Part shown: positions 12,076-24,435 of the stretch, one piece after another
How the letters are laid out: each line of letters starts with the position of its first letter
How positions within the stretch are numbered: the stretch's first letter is position 1
Source of the DNA: Undaria pinnatifida
Taxonomy: Eukaryota > Sar > Phaeophyceae > Laminariales > Alariaceae
Direction of reading: 5' to 3'
NCBI GenBank assembly: GCA_012845835.1
Contig: JABAKD010000026.1
Span: forward strand, 3,983,699 to 4,047,698
Length of the DNA: 64,000 nt
Program-made: the position numbers and the translations under genes
The notes under the pieces: generated by a model
What the model saw: the letters and a program-made list of their open reading frames with translations, nothing else
Database searches by the model: none
Told to the model about the DNA's origin: nothing

Positions 12076-12936
12076 ATGCATGAGGGCGAGGTAAAAATGG
12101 GCGTTGTGGGCGTGCAGGCGTTGGCAGAGAGGGCGGGGAGCTCTCAGCGGGCCAAGATGCGGGAGCTGGAAGAGCTGTTCGCAATACGGGACCAACTTGA
12201 GAAATAAAATCGAGGGTGGTTTCCGTTATGGTTTCCGGGCCATAGACCGGATTTCGACAGGATGGCACGAGTTCTATCGAATCGAAGGTCGCATTGAGGA
12301 AAGCGAACTCATCATTCGCAAGTACTCGCAACTTCTCCTCGAGCTCTCAAGCTTCTCTCTACGACTGGAGCAAATGCGAGGCATTTCTCAGCCGTCTCAG
12401 GTACCAGAGAGACAGAGAGGGGAGCGGGAGCGGCCAGATGTGAGTCACAGCTCGTAATCCCGGTACTTGAGACTGGGAGTGAGAGCACTGCTCATCAGCA
12501 GCCGCAGCATCAGCAGCAGTTCGAGACGGAGAAAAAAATTATGGTGGAATTAGAGACGGGGGGGGAAGAGCAGGAGGAGCTCTTGCAGCTACCATTGAAG
12601 CAGCAGCAGCAGCAGCTGCAGCCTCCGGCGGCACCACCCCGTGTGCGGACGTCACAGCTCGTATTCCCAATGCTTGAGACTGGGATCGAGAACACTGCAC
12701 AGCAGCAACCGCAGGGGCAGCAGGAGCAGTTTGAGACGGGGGAGACGAGAGGGCTCGAAAATTTGGTTGTGAAACTAAATTGCGAGCAGTATCTGTCGTG
12801 CTCCGTCGGAGCGCCGGCTGCTGAGCCCGTTGATGTGTGGGCCCGGGTTGGGGTCGGCACAAGGTGGCTGGTTGCGGTGGAGGACGCTGGGTGTGGGAGG
12901 CGCGGACACCCAGGTGGAGAATCCTTCCCAGACTAA
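12076..12936 (+). pseudogene. Decayed ORF1 (Gag-position protein) of copia-type copy A
   Basis: This is a frameshifted paralogue of the intact 285-residue ORF at 44956-45813. It starts at the equivalent ATG and keeps the N-terminal A-E-R-A-G-S-S-Q-R-A-K-M-R-E-L-E-E-L helix, then meets a stop at 12205-12207. The next frame continues with EGGFRYGFRAIDRISTGWHE and IRKYSQLLLELSSFSLRLEQ. A Gln-rich region and a C-terminal VDVWARVGVGTRWLVAVED block follow. No zinc knuckle is visible. The Gag role is inferred from its position just inside the 5' LTR. Confidence 0.8.
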
Positions 12937-13044
12937 GGCAACAACCACAGGTCACGCCATAAAGAATTGTTTTTGTCTGGGCTTTGTCTTGTTTCTAGAG
13001 TAATACAGCAGGTAGTGGACGTTTCCTGTGTGAAAATACATACG

Positions 13045-13406
13045 TGTGAGTCGCAGGTACACTTTCTACCGTTACGTAGACAGATCTCCTCGTGAAGATT
13101 TGTATGAACGGTAGCCGTTCCAGAGGTATTGCATATCGTGTCTTGGTGTACTAAGAGTGGCCGTAGAGTCTCCGTAGATTCTGATGACAGAGAGGCGGGT
13201 AATCACGTTTCCCGCTGACAAGTAATCCCTGTCGACTCTCTGTTTGCCACGAAGCACCTCTCGTTGCATCGAGGCACTTCTATCGTTACCGTCGCTTGGT
13301 TCGCCGTCGAACCTTGCTCCAACCTGGCGTGTCCTCCACGCTACAAAGAACGAGAAGAGAAGTAGTTGCAAGTTGCGAGTCAGACCTAGGTTACCCTAAA
13401 CCCTCA
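13045..13406 (+). repeat. 5' LTR of the gypsy element
   Basis: The LTR starts TGTGAGTCGCAGG and ends ACCCTCA, giving TG...CA termini. TGGCGTCGATTC begins three bases after it, a candidate tRNA primer-binding site. The LTR has the same length as the 3' LTR. Confidence 0.92.
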
Positions 13407-15049
13407 TCTGGCGTCGATTCTAGAGGCTTGTTAACTTGCAGCAACTTCGCCGTGAGTCTTTCTTGTTTTCTCGTAAAATCGGACTCGTTCATTTGTTTTT
13501 CTTCACATCGTACGAAGAAAACACGAAATGTAAGAATGTAGACACGAGTTATCGTTCGTGGACTACTGTGATACCGCTCTCATCGTTGCGATCAACGAAG
13601 GACGCTTTTCACCACGCTCATCGTTTACAAGCGAAGGACGCTCGCCAATCGCTGTGGGCTGGTCCTGTTCCTTCTCTGGTATGGTTTGCTCAAGCCGCGT
13701 CGGTAAGCGTATCCTCGGGGGCGAGCCTATACCTACGGTGTCTGCCGTTTTATGGGCCATTGAAACAAATACATTTTTTGATGTCGACCTGGGAGTATGA
13801 GTAAACGATTTCCGTTTTGTCGTGCCTAGGTGTGTCCAGCATCGGGTAGGTACCCACCTAGAACGCTTACGCTTCGTAGTTCAAGCGCTGGATCGTTGTA
13901 CAACCCTCGACATAACTAATCGTTCAAAGTTCATCCATCGATAGCGCTCGGATCGTATCCATAGTACCATTGATCCGGCGGACTCGTGAAACTTCTGCTT
14001 GCTGTGAGTCGTGGGATGTTCGTGTCGTCCCGCCCATCGTATCACAGTAAAAAATCGTGAAACTTCTGCTGGATGTGAGTCGTGGGATGTTCGTGTCGTC
14101 CCGCCCATCGTATCACAGTCAAATGAACACAAACATAGAGCATAACATCATGCGAGTTTGAGTTCTCCCGATCGTTTTGTGCTTACGATTGCCAAGCAGC
14201 AGCAGCTCCGTGGTTGTATTCGTTACCGTGAGTACTACTACTGCCGTCGCACTCTCCCACCCATCGTACCGGGACAGAGCATTGGTAATGACATTTTTCT
14301 TTCTGCAGACTTGAGTGGGGCGTCTGGATTCCCGTATCGTACCAAGGATACCGACCAAGCAAAGAGCAGAGTACTTTTTTTTCTTTTTATGTTTTCGTGT
14401 AAAAATCCGACATGCGTCGCCAAAACAGCAGTATGGCAGTCAGCGGTGGCGACCAAACTACGTTGGGACCAGCCGCGTTATAGTTTGAATATGGCAAACG
14501 TGTACCCCGTCGGCATCACACTATCTGTTGCCGTACAACAGCATGATGTTGAAGCCGCATGCCGTTGTCGGCACCGTTACTGCATCGTTGTCATGTACTC
14601 ATCATCATGCGGACTCGTGTACTCGTACAGGTATAGTCTAGTCTACCGTGATTCCAATTCGTCTTTACTTTTCTCTTGTATAAAAATAATTGCGCCGCTT
14701 GCATATCAGAAAAAGAGTACCGTCAGCAGTGGAATATCGGATCGTGGCTCAACGCAGCAACCCGTGTCTGCTGTGGCTTTGTTTGCTGCGGGTGATTGTG
14801 GGAGTGCATCGAATTGTAGTTTGTCAGAACAGCACCCCGTGAGTGCTGAGAATTGTCTGATGAATGAAATACGATTACCGATAGTAGCTCTCCTTTTGAA
14901 CCTCGTTGTGGTCAGAAGAGGGACACCGCTAGCAGTACTACTGTTCCAGTATTAATAGGTGCAAGACTGAAACGCCGTGCGGATTGTAATACAGCAGTAA
15001 ATAGCGGATGCCCTTACAATACCAATAATAAAAACAAGCGCTCCGCTCC

Positions 15050-15071
15050 GCGGGCGGCTGACGCCGCCCGC
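15050..15071. other. GC-rich perfect hairpin
   Basis: GCGGGCGGC and GCCGCCCGC form a 9-bp stem around TGAC, within a locally GC-rich island that contrasts with the surrounding AT-richer gypsy leader. Confidence 0.85.
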
Positions 15072-15630
15072 TACGCTCGCGCAAGGAAGATTTCAACTAA
15101 ATGTGAAGGGGGCAGAGAGAAGAGGCCCATGATTTAGTGCAATTAGCGATTTGATAATGCCAAGAGCTACTTGTGGGCCCTGTCTGTGCTGTGCTGTTTG
15201 TTGGCTCTCCTGATGCTCGTTCCCAGGTGACCTCATCCACTGTATTGCGCTCCGTAGCCGCAGTGCGCAAAGATGCCGAGGTATATTATAAAAATAAAAG
15301 TACACTCCTCCAGCTGTGAGATCGAATATTTTGTCGAAAATAATCTTCGCAAGCTGTGTGTGATACTCCGATCACGCGTATTACGGGTTGTGTGTCCTCA
15401 TTAAGGATATAGGTCGGCGACTCCCCCTGCAACTACAGTGCAGCTATCAGGGTCAACAGGGTGATGTTAGGCAGTCTGTGCGCGGAAACTATAAAACCCG
15501 TTTCTGGGGGGGACAAAATCTGACAGCTGTGGAAGGAAATGCATCAGTTTATCAAGTGAATCCTGTAAGTCGAATATCCGGTGAGGGGAGGGCGGAGTTT
15601 TTAAGGACGTGGGGGCCTGATTTTGATCAA

Positions 15631-15775
15631 AAGGGGGGCGGGAGGGGGGGAGGGGGGGGGAGGGGACGGGTGGGGCAGGTCAATTTGTGCGTGGAAAATA
15701 TGAATATTTCTTGTGGGGGAGGGGGGGGTAATGTGGCGGGGGGGGCCGGGGGCGGGGAGGGGGGGGCTTTAGGTC
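15631..15775 (+). other. Guanine-run tract, potential G-quadruplex DNA
   Basis: Many runs of four to ten G follow each other on the plus strand in two clusters. The Gly-rich reading here (GGGRGGGGGRGR and similar) reflects the base composition. No function is claimed. Confidence 0.8.
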
Positions 15776-16047
15776 GCATAGATTCAGGGGTTTTCTATAC
15801 GCGTGGTGCTAGGTCTAGGCGATGGTGCGGGTGGTCGGGAAGGAGGGGGCGTTGGGGGCGGGGGTGGGTGGGAATTGCAGCAGCGGCATGGACGGCTCTG
15901 AAACGATAACGAGGCGATATCCAGGGCGTGGAAATATTTATTACTCTGGCGGATTTCGATAGTAGGTGGGGCGTTTGAGCGCGAGAAAGCGAGGAAAATG
16001 CTGTAAAATAGTGCGATTGTATCGATTTACGCCCCCGTCACAGTGCC

Positions 16048-19000
16048 GTGATCACTGCTTTTACAGACATCAAACCACTTCAAGACACGGAAGTTATTAT
16101 TGAGCTGCGCATACTCTCGGAAAATGAGATGCCTTGCGACAATCGTCCGGTCGAATTTGAGCGAGTTATCGTAGCTCGTACCCTCACCACGTGGCTAGCA
16201 GCAGATGGATCAGTTGCTGTTCAAATAGCCAATCCATCTTTCGAGTCTCTTGCCCTCCATGCAGGATTAGAGACTGGGAAATTGTCGAGTGTTGCCGTCG
16301 TGTCTCCTGCTCAGCTGCATGTGTATGCTGTAGCCGCAACACCTAATGCCCCGACCGAAATTGCAACAGCACGCGTTGAAATTATTGCGCCACTACTATT
16401 CAGAGCATTTGTAGACTCTACTTTCACCGTTGAACAGCAATCAGCAATCCTGGAACCATGTGCAAAATACCGTCCTGTCTTATTGTTATCACGAGCGGAG
16501 TTGGGTAAGTACAATACTGCCGAAGCAACGTTTCCCCTTCTCGCTCATACCAAGCCTGTGAGCCGTCGTCCGTATAGAGCTAACCTGCGCACTGACGCCG
16601 TTATCAACAAGTGTGTTCAGGATATGCTCAACGATGACATAACAGAGGAGCGCTCTAGCCCGTGGGGATCTCCCGTTACCATCGTGGCTCGCAAGGATGG
16701 TCAACCTCGTTTCTGTGTTGATTATAGAAGTACAATCAACAAACTCTTTATCCGCAAGACTTGGCCGGTGGCTAATCTTGAGGATAACATTGACATGGCC
16801 GGGGGCGCCAAATTTATCAGTGTCGCTGACGTCCAAAGCGCTTATTGGCAGATTCCCGTTTACCCTGATCATCTCGAGACTACAACTTTTGTCACTGATT
16901 CTGGCAAGTACTGTTATAAACGTATGCCGTTTGGTGTTTGTAATACCCTGTGGCCTTTCACAGAAATGGCTAATAAAACGTTGGACTATATTCCCGAGTT
17001 GCTCATTTATATGGACGATCTCTGCGTCTTGTCCACAACCTGGGAGAATCATTTGAAATCGTTAGAAAGCATGTTTGCAGCGTTGCAAGCAGCTGGTCTC
17101 ACCCTGAAGCCGTCTAAACTAGCGTTCGGTCCTAACTCGGTTGCATATTTAGGTCATGTTATTCCTGCTGAAGGGGTTGCAGTTGGGAAATATCGTATCA
17201 AAGCTGTACAAGAGCTACCTCGTACCTACTCCCACCTGCATCCTAGATCTTCGTTCCGTTTTGGGGGTGATGGATTTCGTGCGTCGTTTCGTGCCGAATT
17301 TCGCCGAAGTAACCGCACCACTCGTTGATCTCACCCGTAAAGAGTTTGCAACTAGATCACGCTTTAAGAAACCCTGGGGGAAAACGCAAGATACCGCGTT
17401 CGCTCACATCCAACGTCTACTGATGTCAGCCCCTGTCTTGAATTCCCTGATTACGAGCGTGAATTTATTGTGCATGTAGATGTCAGTGAGATGGGAGTTG
17501 GTGCTTTTCTTGCTCAGCCGTCGAAAAACGACGACTCAAAGTCTGATCTTGACATTATCGCGTATTTTAGTCAACGATTCAAACATGGGCAACGCCATTG
17601 CTCTGCGTCAATGAAATATTGTTGTGGAGTCGTACTTACACTCGCTCACTGGAGACCGTATTTGTTTGGGAAACATTTCACGGTGATCACTGATCATCAA
17701 GCATTGACCCATCTACACTACATGCAGGATACGTCCAATATGCTTGCTCGTTGGGCTATTGCGTTGCAAACCTTTGATTTTACCGTTAAACACGTCGCGG
17801 GAAAATTAAACGTAGTACCCGACGCGCTGTTTCGATTGTTTGGTGAATTGGAAGAAGAACCGTTACCGCAAGAACCAGCCCTTGCATCTATCTGCCGAAA
17901 CGTTCCGAGCGATAGACCGTATCGGGCACCTGGGCCTCGTGACTTCCAAGTATCTTCACAAAACCTCGAAGACGTAGACCTTGTACAGAATGATAGCGAA
18001 TTGTTCGCTAGTGCAGTGTCTCTGTTTCCGTTGCTTGACCCAGAAAAATCACTGGAAGAACAACGTGCTGAGTTCGGTCCGTATATCGAACACGTAAAAG
18101 CACCTGTTACCGTACCCGTCCCAGATGGTGAAACCAAGAACAGCATGAGTCATTATTTTTTTAACGAAGACATATTATTCCGGTCGTATTTGCCGGGTTA
18201 TCTGCGTAAACACAGTTCGGTCCGTGACCAACTCGTCGTGCCCACCGTTTGATGGAAATTAAGCGTCCACTCGTGTCATGATCTACCGGCGTCTGGAGAT
18301 CATCTAGCTGTTTAAGCTACGTTCGATGAAATCTGAGATCGTTATTGGTGGCCTATAGGTCGAAAGACGTAGCAAAGCACATTAAATACTGTTCATCATG
18401 CCGACATCGTAAGACGTCACACCGTCCTCCGAAATAATCTGTTGGTCATCGTCCCGTTTCCCGTCTGTTTCAATGTGTGGCTATCGATCTAGTAGAGTAC
18501 AAATCGTCGTCGAATAATTCGAAGTATGTAATGTCCGTGATAGACCACCTGACTCGTTTTCTCGTGTTAGTTGCGACTAGTGACAAGTCAGCTGCCACAA
18601 TCGCTCGCGTTCTTGTAGAACGTGTTTTCTCCGTTTTCTCAGCTCCTGAAACCTTACACAGTGACTAAGGAAATGAGATCGAAAACGAGCTCGTGCAAGA
18701 ATTGCAATCCGTATTTGGGTTCGAGAAGACGCGCACGTCAGCGTACCGCCCACGAGGCAATTCAGTGTTAGAGCGTGTGCATAGTACAATGCATAATATG
18801 TTGGCGATGTACGTAAACGTCAAATACGACAATTGGGCAGAATTATTACCGTTATTCAGTTTGCCCATAATACCGCCTACAACAAGACGCTCGAGGAAAC
18901 CCCTCATTTTTTAATGCTCGGCCGTAGAGCTTCGTTACCCGTTGACAATATTCTCGGCGTCCCGTGTACGTCTGGTTCTGGAACCCGACTGGATTATTCC

Positions 19001-19639
19001 CGTCGCACCGTTGAAAATCTGCAACTCGCGTACGAAATTGCTCGTCTTAATTTACAGGAGCGGGCCGACAAGCAGTCAGAATCTAATGAGAAATGGTAAA
19101 TTCCGCAATATCAGCCCGGTGATCAAGTGTTAGTACACCGGCCCTATACCGCTGCTGATGGACCTGACCCCAAACTAATTAGTCCCTGGCGTGGTCCCTT
19201 TACTGTGCGGTCACAGTTATCACCAGTAATTTACCGTGTTGCGAGAGATGGTGAACTTGCGGAAACATCTGTTCATTTAGGTCGTATTAAGGCATACCAT
19301 AATGACGCGTCTAGTTCCGTACCGGATTTTACCGCACTCGATGATTTGTTCCTAGGAACTACGTTACCGGTACCTGATCTAGACGGCTTTGTGCTTACCG
19401 TGCACATCGACCCGTATACTATTGAAGCTACCGAAGGTCACAAGCGTGGGCCTGGTAAAGCCTCACTGACAAATTTACAATATCATTTTCTCGTTAAAGA
19501 TTAGCCGTCCAATTCAGGCGTTTGGAGACACGTCAACGTTGTGCCTCAATGCCATGAGATGATCAGAGCGTATCGTTCAAGGATTCTAGCTGAAGATCCC
19601 CACGCATTTGATCCTCCCAAAAGTTTAAAGAGTACATGA
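16048..19639 (+). pseudogene. Ty3/gypsy pol pseudogene: RT, RNase H, integrase, chromodomain
   Basis: The first frame (426 codons) has RT motifs FCVDYR (residues 222-227), SVADVQSAYWQIP (258-270), MPFGV (293-297) and YMDDL (321-325), then LGHVIP. It shifts frame near 17210, continuing with MDFVRRFVPNFAEVTAPL. Another shift near 17470 leads into RNase H (HVDVSEMGVGAFLAQ, TDHQAL). Integrase follows, with a damaged zinc-binding region, the first catalytic Asp in AIDLVEY, HSD followed at once by an in-frame stop (18666-18668), and GNSVLERVH for the Glu. A further shift near 18840 precedes IQFAHNTAYNKTLEETPHFL. The tail has KLISPWRGPFTV and a chromodomain-like stretch (EATEGHKRGPGKA) that also contains a stop. 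Multiple breaks make it non-functional. Confidence 0.92.
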
Positions 19640-21140
19640 GACGTCGTTGCTCAGTCGTCCTGATACAAGCCCCAGTACCACCCTCCGTCCTTCTGGGAGT
19701 CCCTTGTAATCAGTATCGTTGCACCACCCCCACTATTTTTGTTTTTTCACGGCCGGGTTTCGTTCGGCAATAGTGCGTCGTTGACACATGAGTCGCAACA
19801 CTCATGAGTCCTTTCTTTGGTGGTTGCTTGGGCGTATTTCGTGGAGTAGTGCCCACGTAGTGAGTCATGGTTGGATACTCGATTGCTGCCGCCCAACAGC
19901 TGAGGTCCCGGTTTTATACCAATAGTGGATGTTTGTTTTTGTTCGTTTCTTCGTGTGGAAGTACCTCACACGAAAATTTAGCCATTTTCTCGTGAATAAA
20001 GTACTATAGAATTAGAGACGTACACGGTTCAGAGACACTACTACACATTAGGGTAGTGTTAGTGTGTGGGGCGTTCAACCAGTAGTTACGCAAGGGTGTG
20101 CATATACGAGCAGTATACACTCGGGCGTCATTGTTGGGTTAGTTGAGAAATTGTAGCTGTGTACCGTGTGCATATACTTGAAGTATACATTGGCCGCAGT
20201 GAGGTTAATCAATCAATGAACATCGTTTGTTCTGTATGAGATATTGGAGGCTCCTGGGTGTAATGCATTCTCCAGTGTCAGAATCGTATGTTGGATTGGC
20301 TACAGAGTTACAGTTGAGCGCGTGGGCTGTATACTCCAAAGTAACAAAATCCACATATGGAATATTCCCTAGTCGTATCACGTATTACCGTGCGACCTGC
20401 GCACAGTCAACCGTTGATTGACAATGAGGAAGTCTCGTCAGTATGCAGATTTATCTGTGTACTGATTACGTTTGTCAGCCACTATCGTTTGCTGACCCGT
20501 GGTCATGATCTTGCCGTTTAATCGATGATGCCTTTTTCGGTACTCGAGACATGCCACCTTATCGTTAACCATGCACCCACAGTCCGTCATACTGCGCCGT
20601 CATCGTTACATGCACACTATCGTCAAGTTATGCAGACTCTTATCGTCTTGATCGATCAATCGTTTACCGTGTTGCATACTCTGCATGCATCATTTTCTGG
20701 CAAATCGTTGTTCAGCACATTGGTATACTCACTAAGTGTGTACCAAGCCCTGCAGGCAACCCTCTCATACACACATCGTTCATGTCGAGGAATGTCCTGA
20801 TTATTGCCAAAGGTACTATCGTCCGTTATATAAGGTTGGTTTTATCGTCGAGTACGTGATTTTGGGACCGGATAACCGTTCTGGTGAAGAATGAAAGTAC
20901 ATACCACGGGTAGTTCATAGTGTGTGCCTAACATCTTTGGTAAAATTCGATTATGCTCATACTAGCCCGTGGTTCCAACTGCGCAGGGGATGACATGATT
21001 AGAAAATCAACAAGTGCAACACACACATTGACTACCACAGTACAACACGATACTCTGATTTGTTAGAGAACCTGGAAACCTGTCTCCTCTTTATATGTTC
21101 GAAAGCAGTGCTGGGTTCTCCAGTATGTAGCGTTCAAATA
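19640..21140 (+). other. Gypsy 3' noncoding interior
   Basis: About 1.5 kb between the end of pol and the polypurine tract. I recognised no protein domain here, and short open frames look random. It is unusually long for a gypsy 3' untranslated interior. Confidence 0.6.
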
Positions 21141-21151
21141 TTGGGGGGAGA
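21141..21151 (+). other. Polypurine tract of the gypsy element
   Basis: TTGGGGGGAGA lies immediately before the 3' LTR start TGTGGGTCG, the position where plus-strand DNA synthesis is primed. Confidence 0.85.
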
Positions 21152-21513
21152 TGTGGGTCGCAGGTACACTTTCTACCGTTACGTAGACGCATCTTCTCGT
21201 GAAGATTTGTATGAATGCTAGCCGTTCCAGAGGTGTTGGATATCGTGTCTTGGTGTGCTAAGAGTGGTCGTGTAGTCTCCGTAGATTCTGATGACAGAGA
21301 GGCGGGTAATCACGTTTCCCGCTGACAAGTAATCCCTGTCGACTCTCTGTTTGCCACGAAGCACCTCTCGTTGCCTCGAGGCACTTCTATCGTTACCGTC
21401 GCTTGGTTCACCGTCGAACCTTGCTCCAACCTGGCGCGTCCTCCACTCTACGAAGAACGAGAAGAGAAGTAGTTGCAAGTTGCGAGTCAAACCTGGGTTA
21501 CCCCAAACCCTCA
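21152..21513 (+). repeat. 3' LTR of the gypsy element
   Basis: 362 bp, from TGTGGGTCGCAGG to ACCCTCA, followed by target-site duplication TACG. It differs from the 5' LTR at 20 positions without indels. Confidence 0.92.
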
Positions 21514-23098
21514 TACGGAGTAATATGAAATGCTGTCGCGACATACGATACTGCTAACTATACAACAGCAGTATGTGACTGACGTAGCGACGACCTGTTA
21601 CTCTTTGCGGCTGAGACGATCATTTTCTTTCGCATTATTTGCCGCTAAGACTTTGTTTTTTGCGTTAAATGATAGCAAAGGACAGAGTAGCTTCGGTAGA
21701 GGGACAGGCAGGATAAATGCCTGTGCCTGAACCCCAGCCCCTCTTGCCCCAACCGCTGGCAAATGTGATTGCTTGTGGTACGGTAGCTCTGCTGATTAAC
21801 AGGTTACTAGGCACAGGATACAGGATGCTTGACGGGTTGATAATAGATTATGTCAGCAGTAGCTGGCGCTTGCTTGCGACAGCCGTATTTTTTGTCTGTC
21901 GTATGTACAGCAGTTGGGTACTTTGGTTCATTTTCAATCAACCATTTTCCCTCACGCACCAAAGAGGGAAGGAATTGAGAACGAACTCGCCATCTCCGAA
22001 ACATAATATTTGATTTCGGTTGTGTGACGTGTATTTTCCCAACAAAATTCCTGGTACGATATCGTACGTCGTCCGGTTTTACAGATAACTTGGTGACGGC
22101 TGAAGGCTGCAGGGGTATGGTTAGTACCAGTAGTATTATATGTAAGGTACGCCCGGGAGATGATGACGGGTACTATTAGTACCAGTATTATTATATTTCG
22201 GGTACGCACGAGAGATGATGGCAACATACGTGGTAGTTTGGTTTGTCTTATACAATGCCGGCTACTTCCAGAACAGCTGGTTGTCAACCTCAACAGCGAT
22301 CTAGCATAGTGCGCTACACGAGATGATGAAACCAATAGTGAGGAAATATAGTATTACTCACGTGTTATGGTGCAATATGTGGTGGAAATATCGGGATGTG
22401 CTTTTCTCGTTAAACTGAAGGTTCCACCCTGATCTTGTCCCGGTTATGCCTACTGTATTAAAAATATTATACTATCGTCTGACGTGCTTTGCGTGGCAAT
22501 GATTGATGATAGGATTTTGACCATGTTCAAGCCTCCTTTTGTTTTGATCGCCCACTCAACTCCCCCCGCCCTTATCGTGCGCGTGTGCAGAGTGTTATGA
22601 TAAGCGCTGTTTGCCAGACCATAAATAATGAGCAGGGCGAATGGGGTAGATTATAAGGTTCTTACAGTCCCCGGTTAGGTGCTCAAACATTTTTTGTACG
22701 TAGTCCACGAGCATTTTGAGTACAGGGGAAAATTGTCAACATTCCTGCGTTTGTTACGGAGTTTACCTGATACCGTATCCTATATATGCGCGTTTTAATC
22801 AAGGTTGCCAAACAGTTTAAAGCATCATTATTTCTTTATCGCGGTAGCTTATCAAGTAGCAGCATGGATTAACACTCTTGCAGCACCGTGATACTACGTG
22901 TCGCTCTTCCGGGAAGGAACATGCGGAATAACTTGACCCTCGATATAACAACCTCCTCACGTGTAGCGAGGCATTTACGCTCTGAACTATCGGTACTCTG
23001 AAACAGAAAGAAACACGCGGTTGAATTTGTGCTATACCGGCACCAAACAGTTGTCGAGTCAACTCTGAAATATAGTGACATATTGCGGGATTTGATAA

Positions 23099-23344
23099 AT
23101 GTTTGCGGGGTTTGTGGTGATTGGTGATATATGCGTTAGTTCGGGTAGGACAAATCCTCTCGAGGAAGGTCTCAAACAGACTGACCTTTCCCGCGAGTTT
23201 GTCGGATGCTTGATGTGGCTTGCTAACCAGACACGTCCGGACATTGCGAACGCAGTGAGAGGGGTGGCTAGGAACACGAATTCACCGAGGAAAGCACACT
23301 GGAAGACTGCAGTTGGCACTTTTGCTTTCGCCGGGATTTTGTGA
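23099..23344 (+). pseudogene. Ty1/copia pol remnant (end of RT) in copy A
   Basis: An 81-codon frame contains FVGCLMWLANQTRPDIANAV followed by RNTNSPRKAHWKTAVG, the conserved end of copia RT before RNase H. The RNase H part is missing, and the RT core and integrase are absent upstream. Copy B carries the complementary piece: it lacks the W-L-A-N-Q-T-R-P-D part but keeps RNase H. Confidence 0.75.
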
Positions 23345-24289
23345 TTGAACGTTTGATTTTGGGAGAATGGTAGAATATGTCATGATTTATTTCGCTAGGT
23401 TCACTGTTTCTACTGTTTAACATTGATATTTGAGCAGGAAGTTTGGGATTTTTGGAACTTGGGGACATCAACGGTTTCTGGTAAACTACCCCGGCGTAAT
23501 CAGTCTATGGTTTTCTCAACCAGCCCCGTAATGAGACCCAGCTGAGCCAAACCGTTTAGTTTCCATCCTGCAAGGAGGGGTCACGCCCACCTATTAACGC
23601 TTGTGCGGGAAAGGATTCGCTTGACCACTTGAAAATATTATGGCTCGTTAAGTAGGAAAAAGGTCTCAAACTCGACGAGTTCGATACGTCTGAACCCGAG
23701 GGAGACTAACTTATTCGCGAGCTGATTTGAATTGTTTCTTGACGGATTATTCTGCGTATATTAGCTGAATTTTATTACATTTAAGAGTGCATGTTAGTTG
23801 GGGAGGCAACTAACTGTTTCTTGACTTTTGAAATAAAACCTTTTCACGATTGCGTTGTCTAGTATGACAATATTTTGCTCTGGATTTGAGCATTTGGAAT
23901 CTGAATGAATTTCCAGTATGTACCCAGCCGGGAGGCGGTTGTCTAATTTGAAAGTAAGTTGTGAGACTGCTGTCTTTTCACACTTGTTGGCATCCCTTTT
24001 CTATGGAGCTGACAACCGTTTTTCAAGGAAGGCTGAGTGCTGATTATAAGGCCGATGTTTGAGTTTTTGGATTTTTGGAATTTGGACTTCAGATTTTGAG
24101 TTTTCGGCCCATGGATTTCGGATTTAAGTTTTTGTTTTTGGACTTAGGATTTTATGACTTAGATATTAGGTTCGTGAAGATTGATGTTGGATACTGTCCC
24201 GCTGAATTGTATATCTAGATTTATATAGTGCTTTTCAAGGACTATGGTACTCCAATCTTTCTTTCTTGTCACAGTAGTACTGGGAGGAT

Positions 24290-24402
24290 GTTGCAATATA
24301 TATTTGTACGTTTTTTACTTGTCTTCATACCAGTGACTCCACTACCCCACCATTGTCAGCTCAACGGGTAAGCCCTCTACGTTTCGTAGGGATCAACAAA
24401 CA
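24290..24402 (+). repeat. Truncated 3' LTR of copia-type copy A
   Basis: Only the last ~113 bp of the LTR remain, ending ATCAACAAACA just before target-site duplication GTCCG. The upstream sequence up to GTACTGGGAGGAT matches copy B's sequence before its polypurine tract. A deletion of roughly 250 bp therefore removed that tract and the first half of the LTR. Confidence 0.85.
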
Positions 24403-24435
24403 GTCCGTAGGTTCGATATTATAAATAAGTGAGCT

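Larger units (their letters stand above)
13407..16047 (+). other. Gypsy leader and presumed gag/protease region, no recognisable domain
   Basis: This interval is where gag and protease should lie. A 265-codon open frame (14158-14955) and a Gly-rich 173-codon frame (15388-15909) are present, but neither shows a Gag, CCHC knuckle or aspartic-protease DTG motif that I can recognise. The second frame is largely created by guanine runs. The region is probably a degraded gag plus inserted sequence. Confidence 0.5.
13041..21517 (+). mobile_element. Full-length, decayed Ty3/gypsy chromovirus-type LTR retrotransposon
   Basis: Two 362-bp LTRs (13045-13406 and 21152-21513) are flanked by the direct repeat TACG (13041-13044, 21514-21517). 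The interior carries RT, RNase H, integrase and a chromodomain-like C terminus in the Ty3/gypsy order. Comparing the LTRs by eye gives 20 differences in 362 bp, about 94.5% identity, so the insertion is old. It sits inside copia-type copy A and is therefore younger than it. Confidence 0.93.
13004..21913. mobile_element. Insertion of unknown type flanked by an 8-bp direct repeat, hosting the gypsy element
   Basis: TACAGCAG occurs at 13004-13011 and 21906-21913. Between them, apart from the gypsy element, is about 430 bp (13012-13040 and 21518-21905) that copy B lacks: copy B reads straight from the ORF1 downstream flank into the sequence after 21913. An 8-bp duplication is typical of hAT-like transposons, but I could not find matching terminal inverted repeats, so the class is open. 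Confidence 0.4.
11597..24407 (+). mobile_element. Ty1/copia-type LTR element, copy A, with nested insertions
   Basis: A 5-bp target-site duplication GTCCG is seen at 11597-11601 and 24403-24407. Inside it are a 5' LTR (11602-11915), an ORF1 pseudogene (12076-12936), a pol remnant (23099-23344) and the 3' half of a 3' LTR (24290-24402). The order and noncoding sequence match copy B on the opposite strand at 41882-46221. The sequence from 13012 to about 21913 is absent from copy B and is a nested insertion. The first LTR base is C instead of the expected T. Deletions and frameshifts show the copy is dead. Confidence 0.9.

Noticed and set aside
12510-12955. Minus-strand Cys-rich and Ala/Pro-rich frames over 12.5-12.95 kb
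   Set aside because: Antisense shadows of the CAG-rich part of ORF1. The same shadows appear opposite the copy-B ORF.
14158-14955. 265-codon frame as a host gene
   Set aside because: It lies between the LTRs of the gypsy element, has no recognisable domain and no splice context. At most it is a degraded gag.
15388-15909. Gly-rich 173-codon protein
   Set aside because: The Gly runs reflect guanine runs in the DNA, and the frame has no conserved block.
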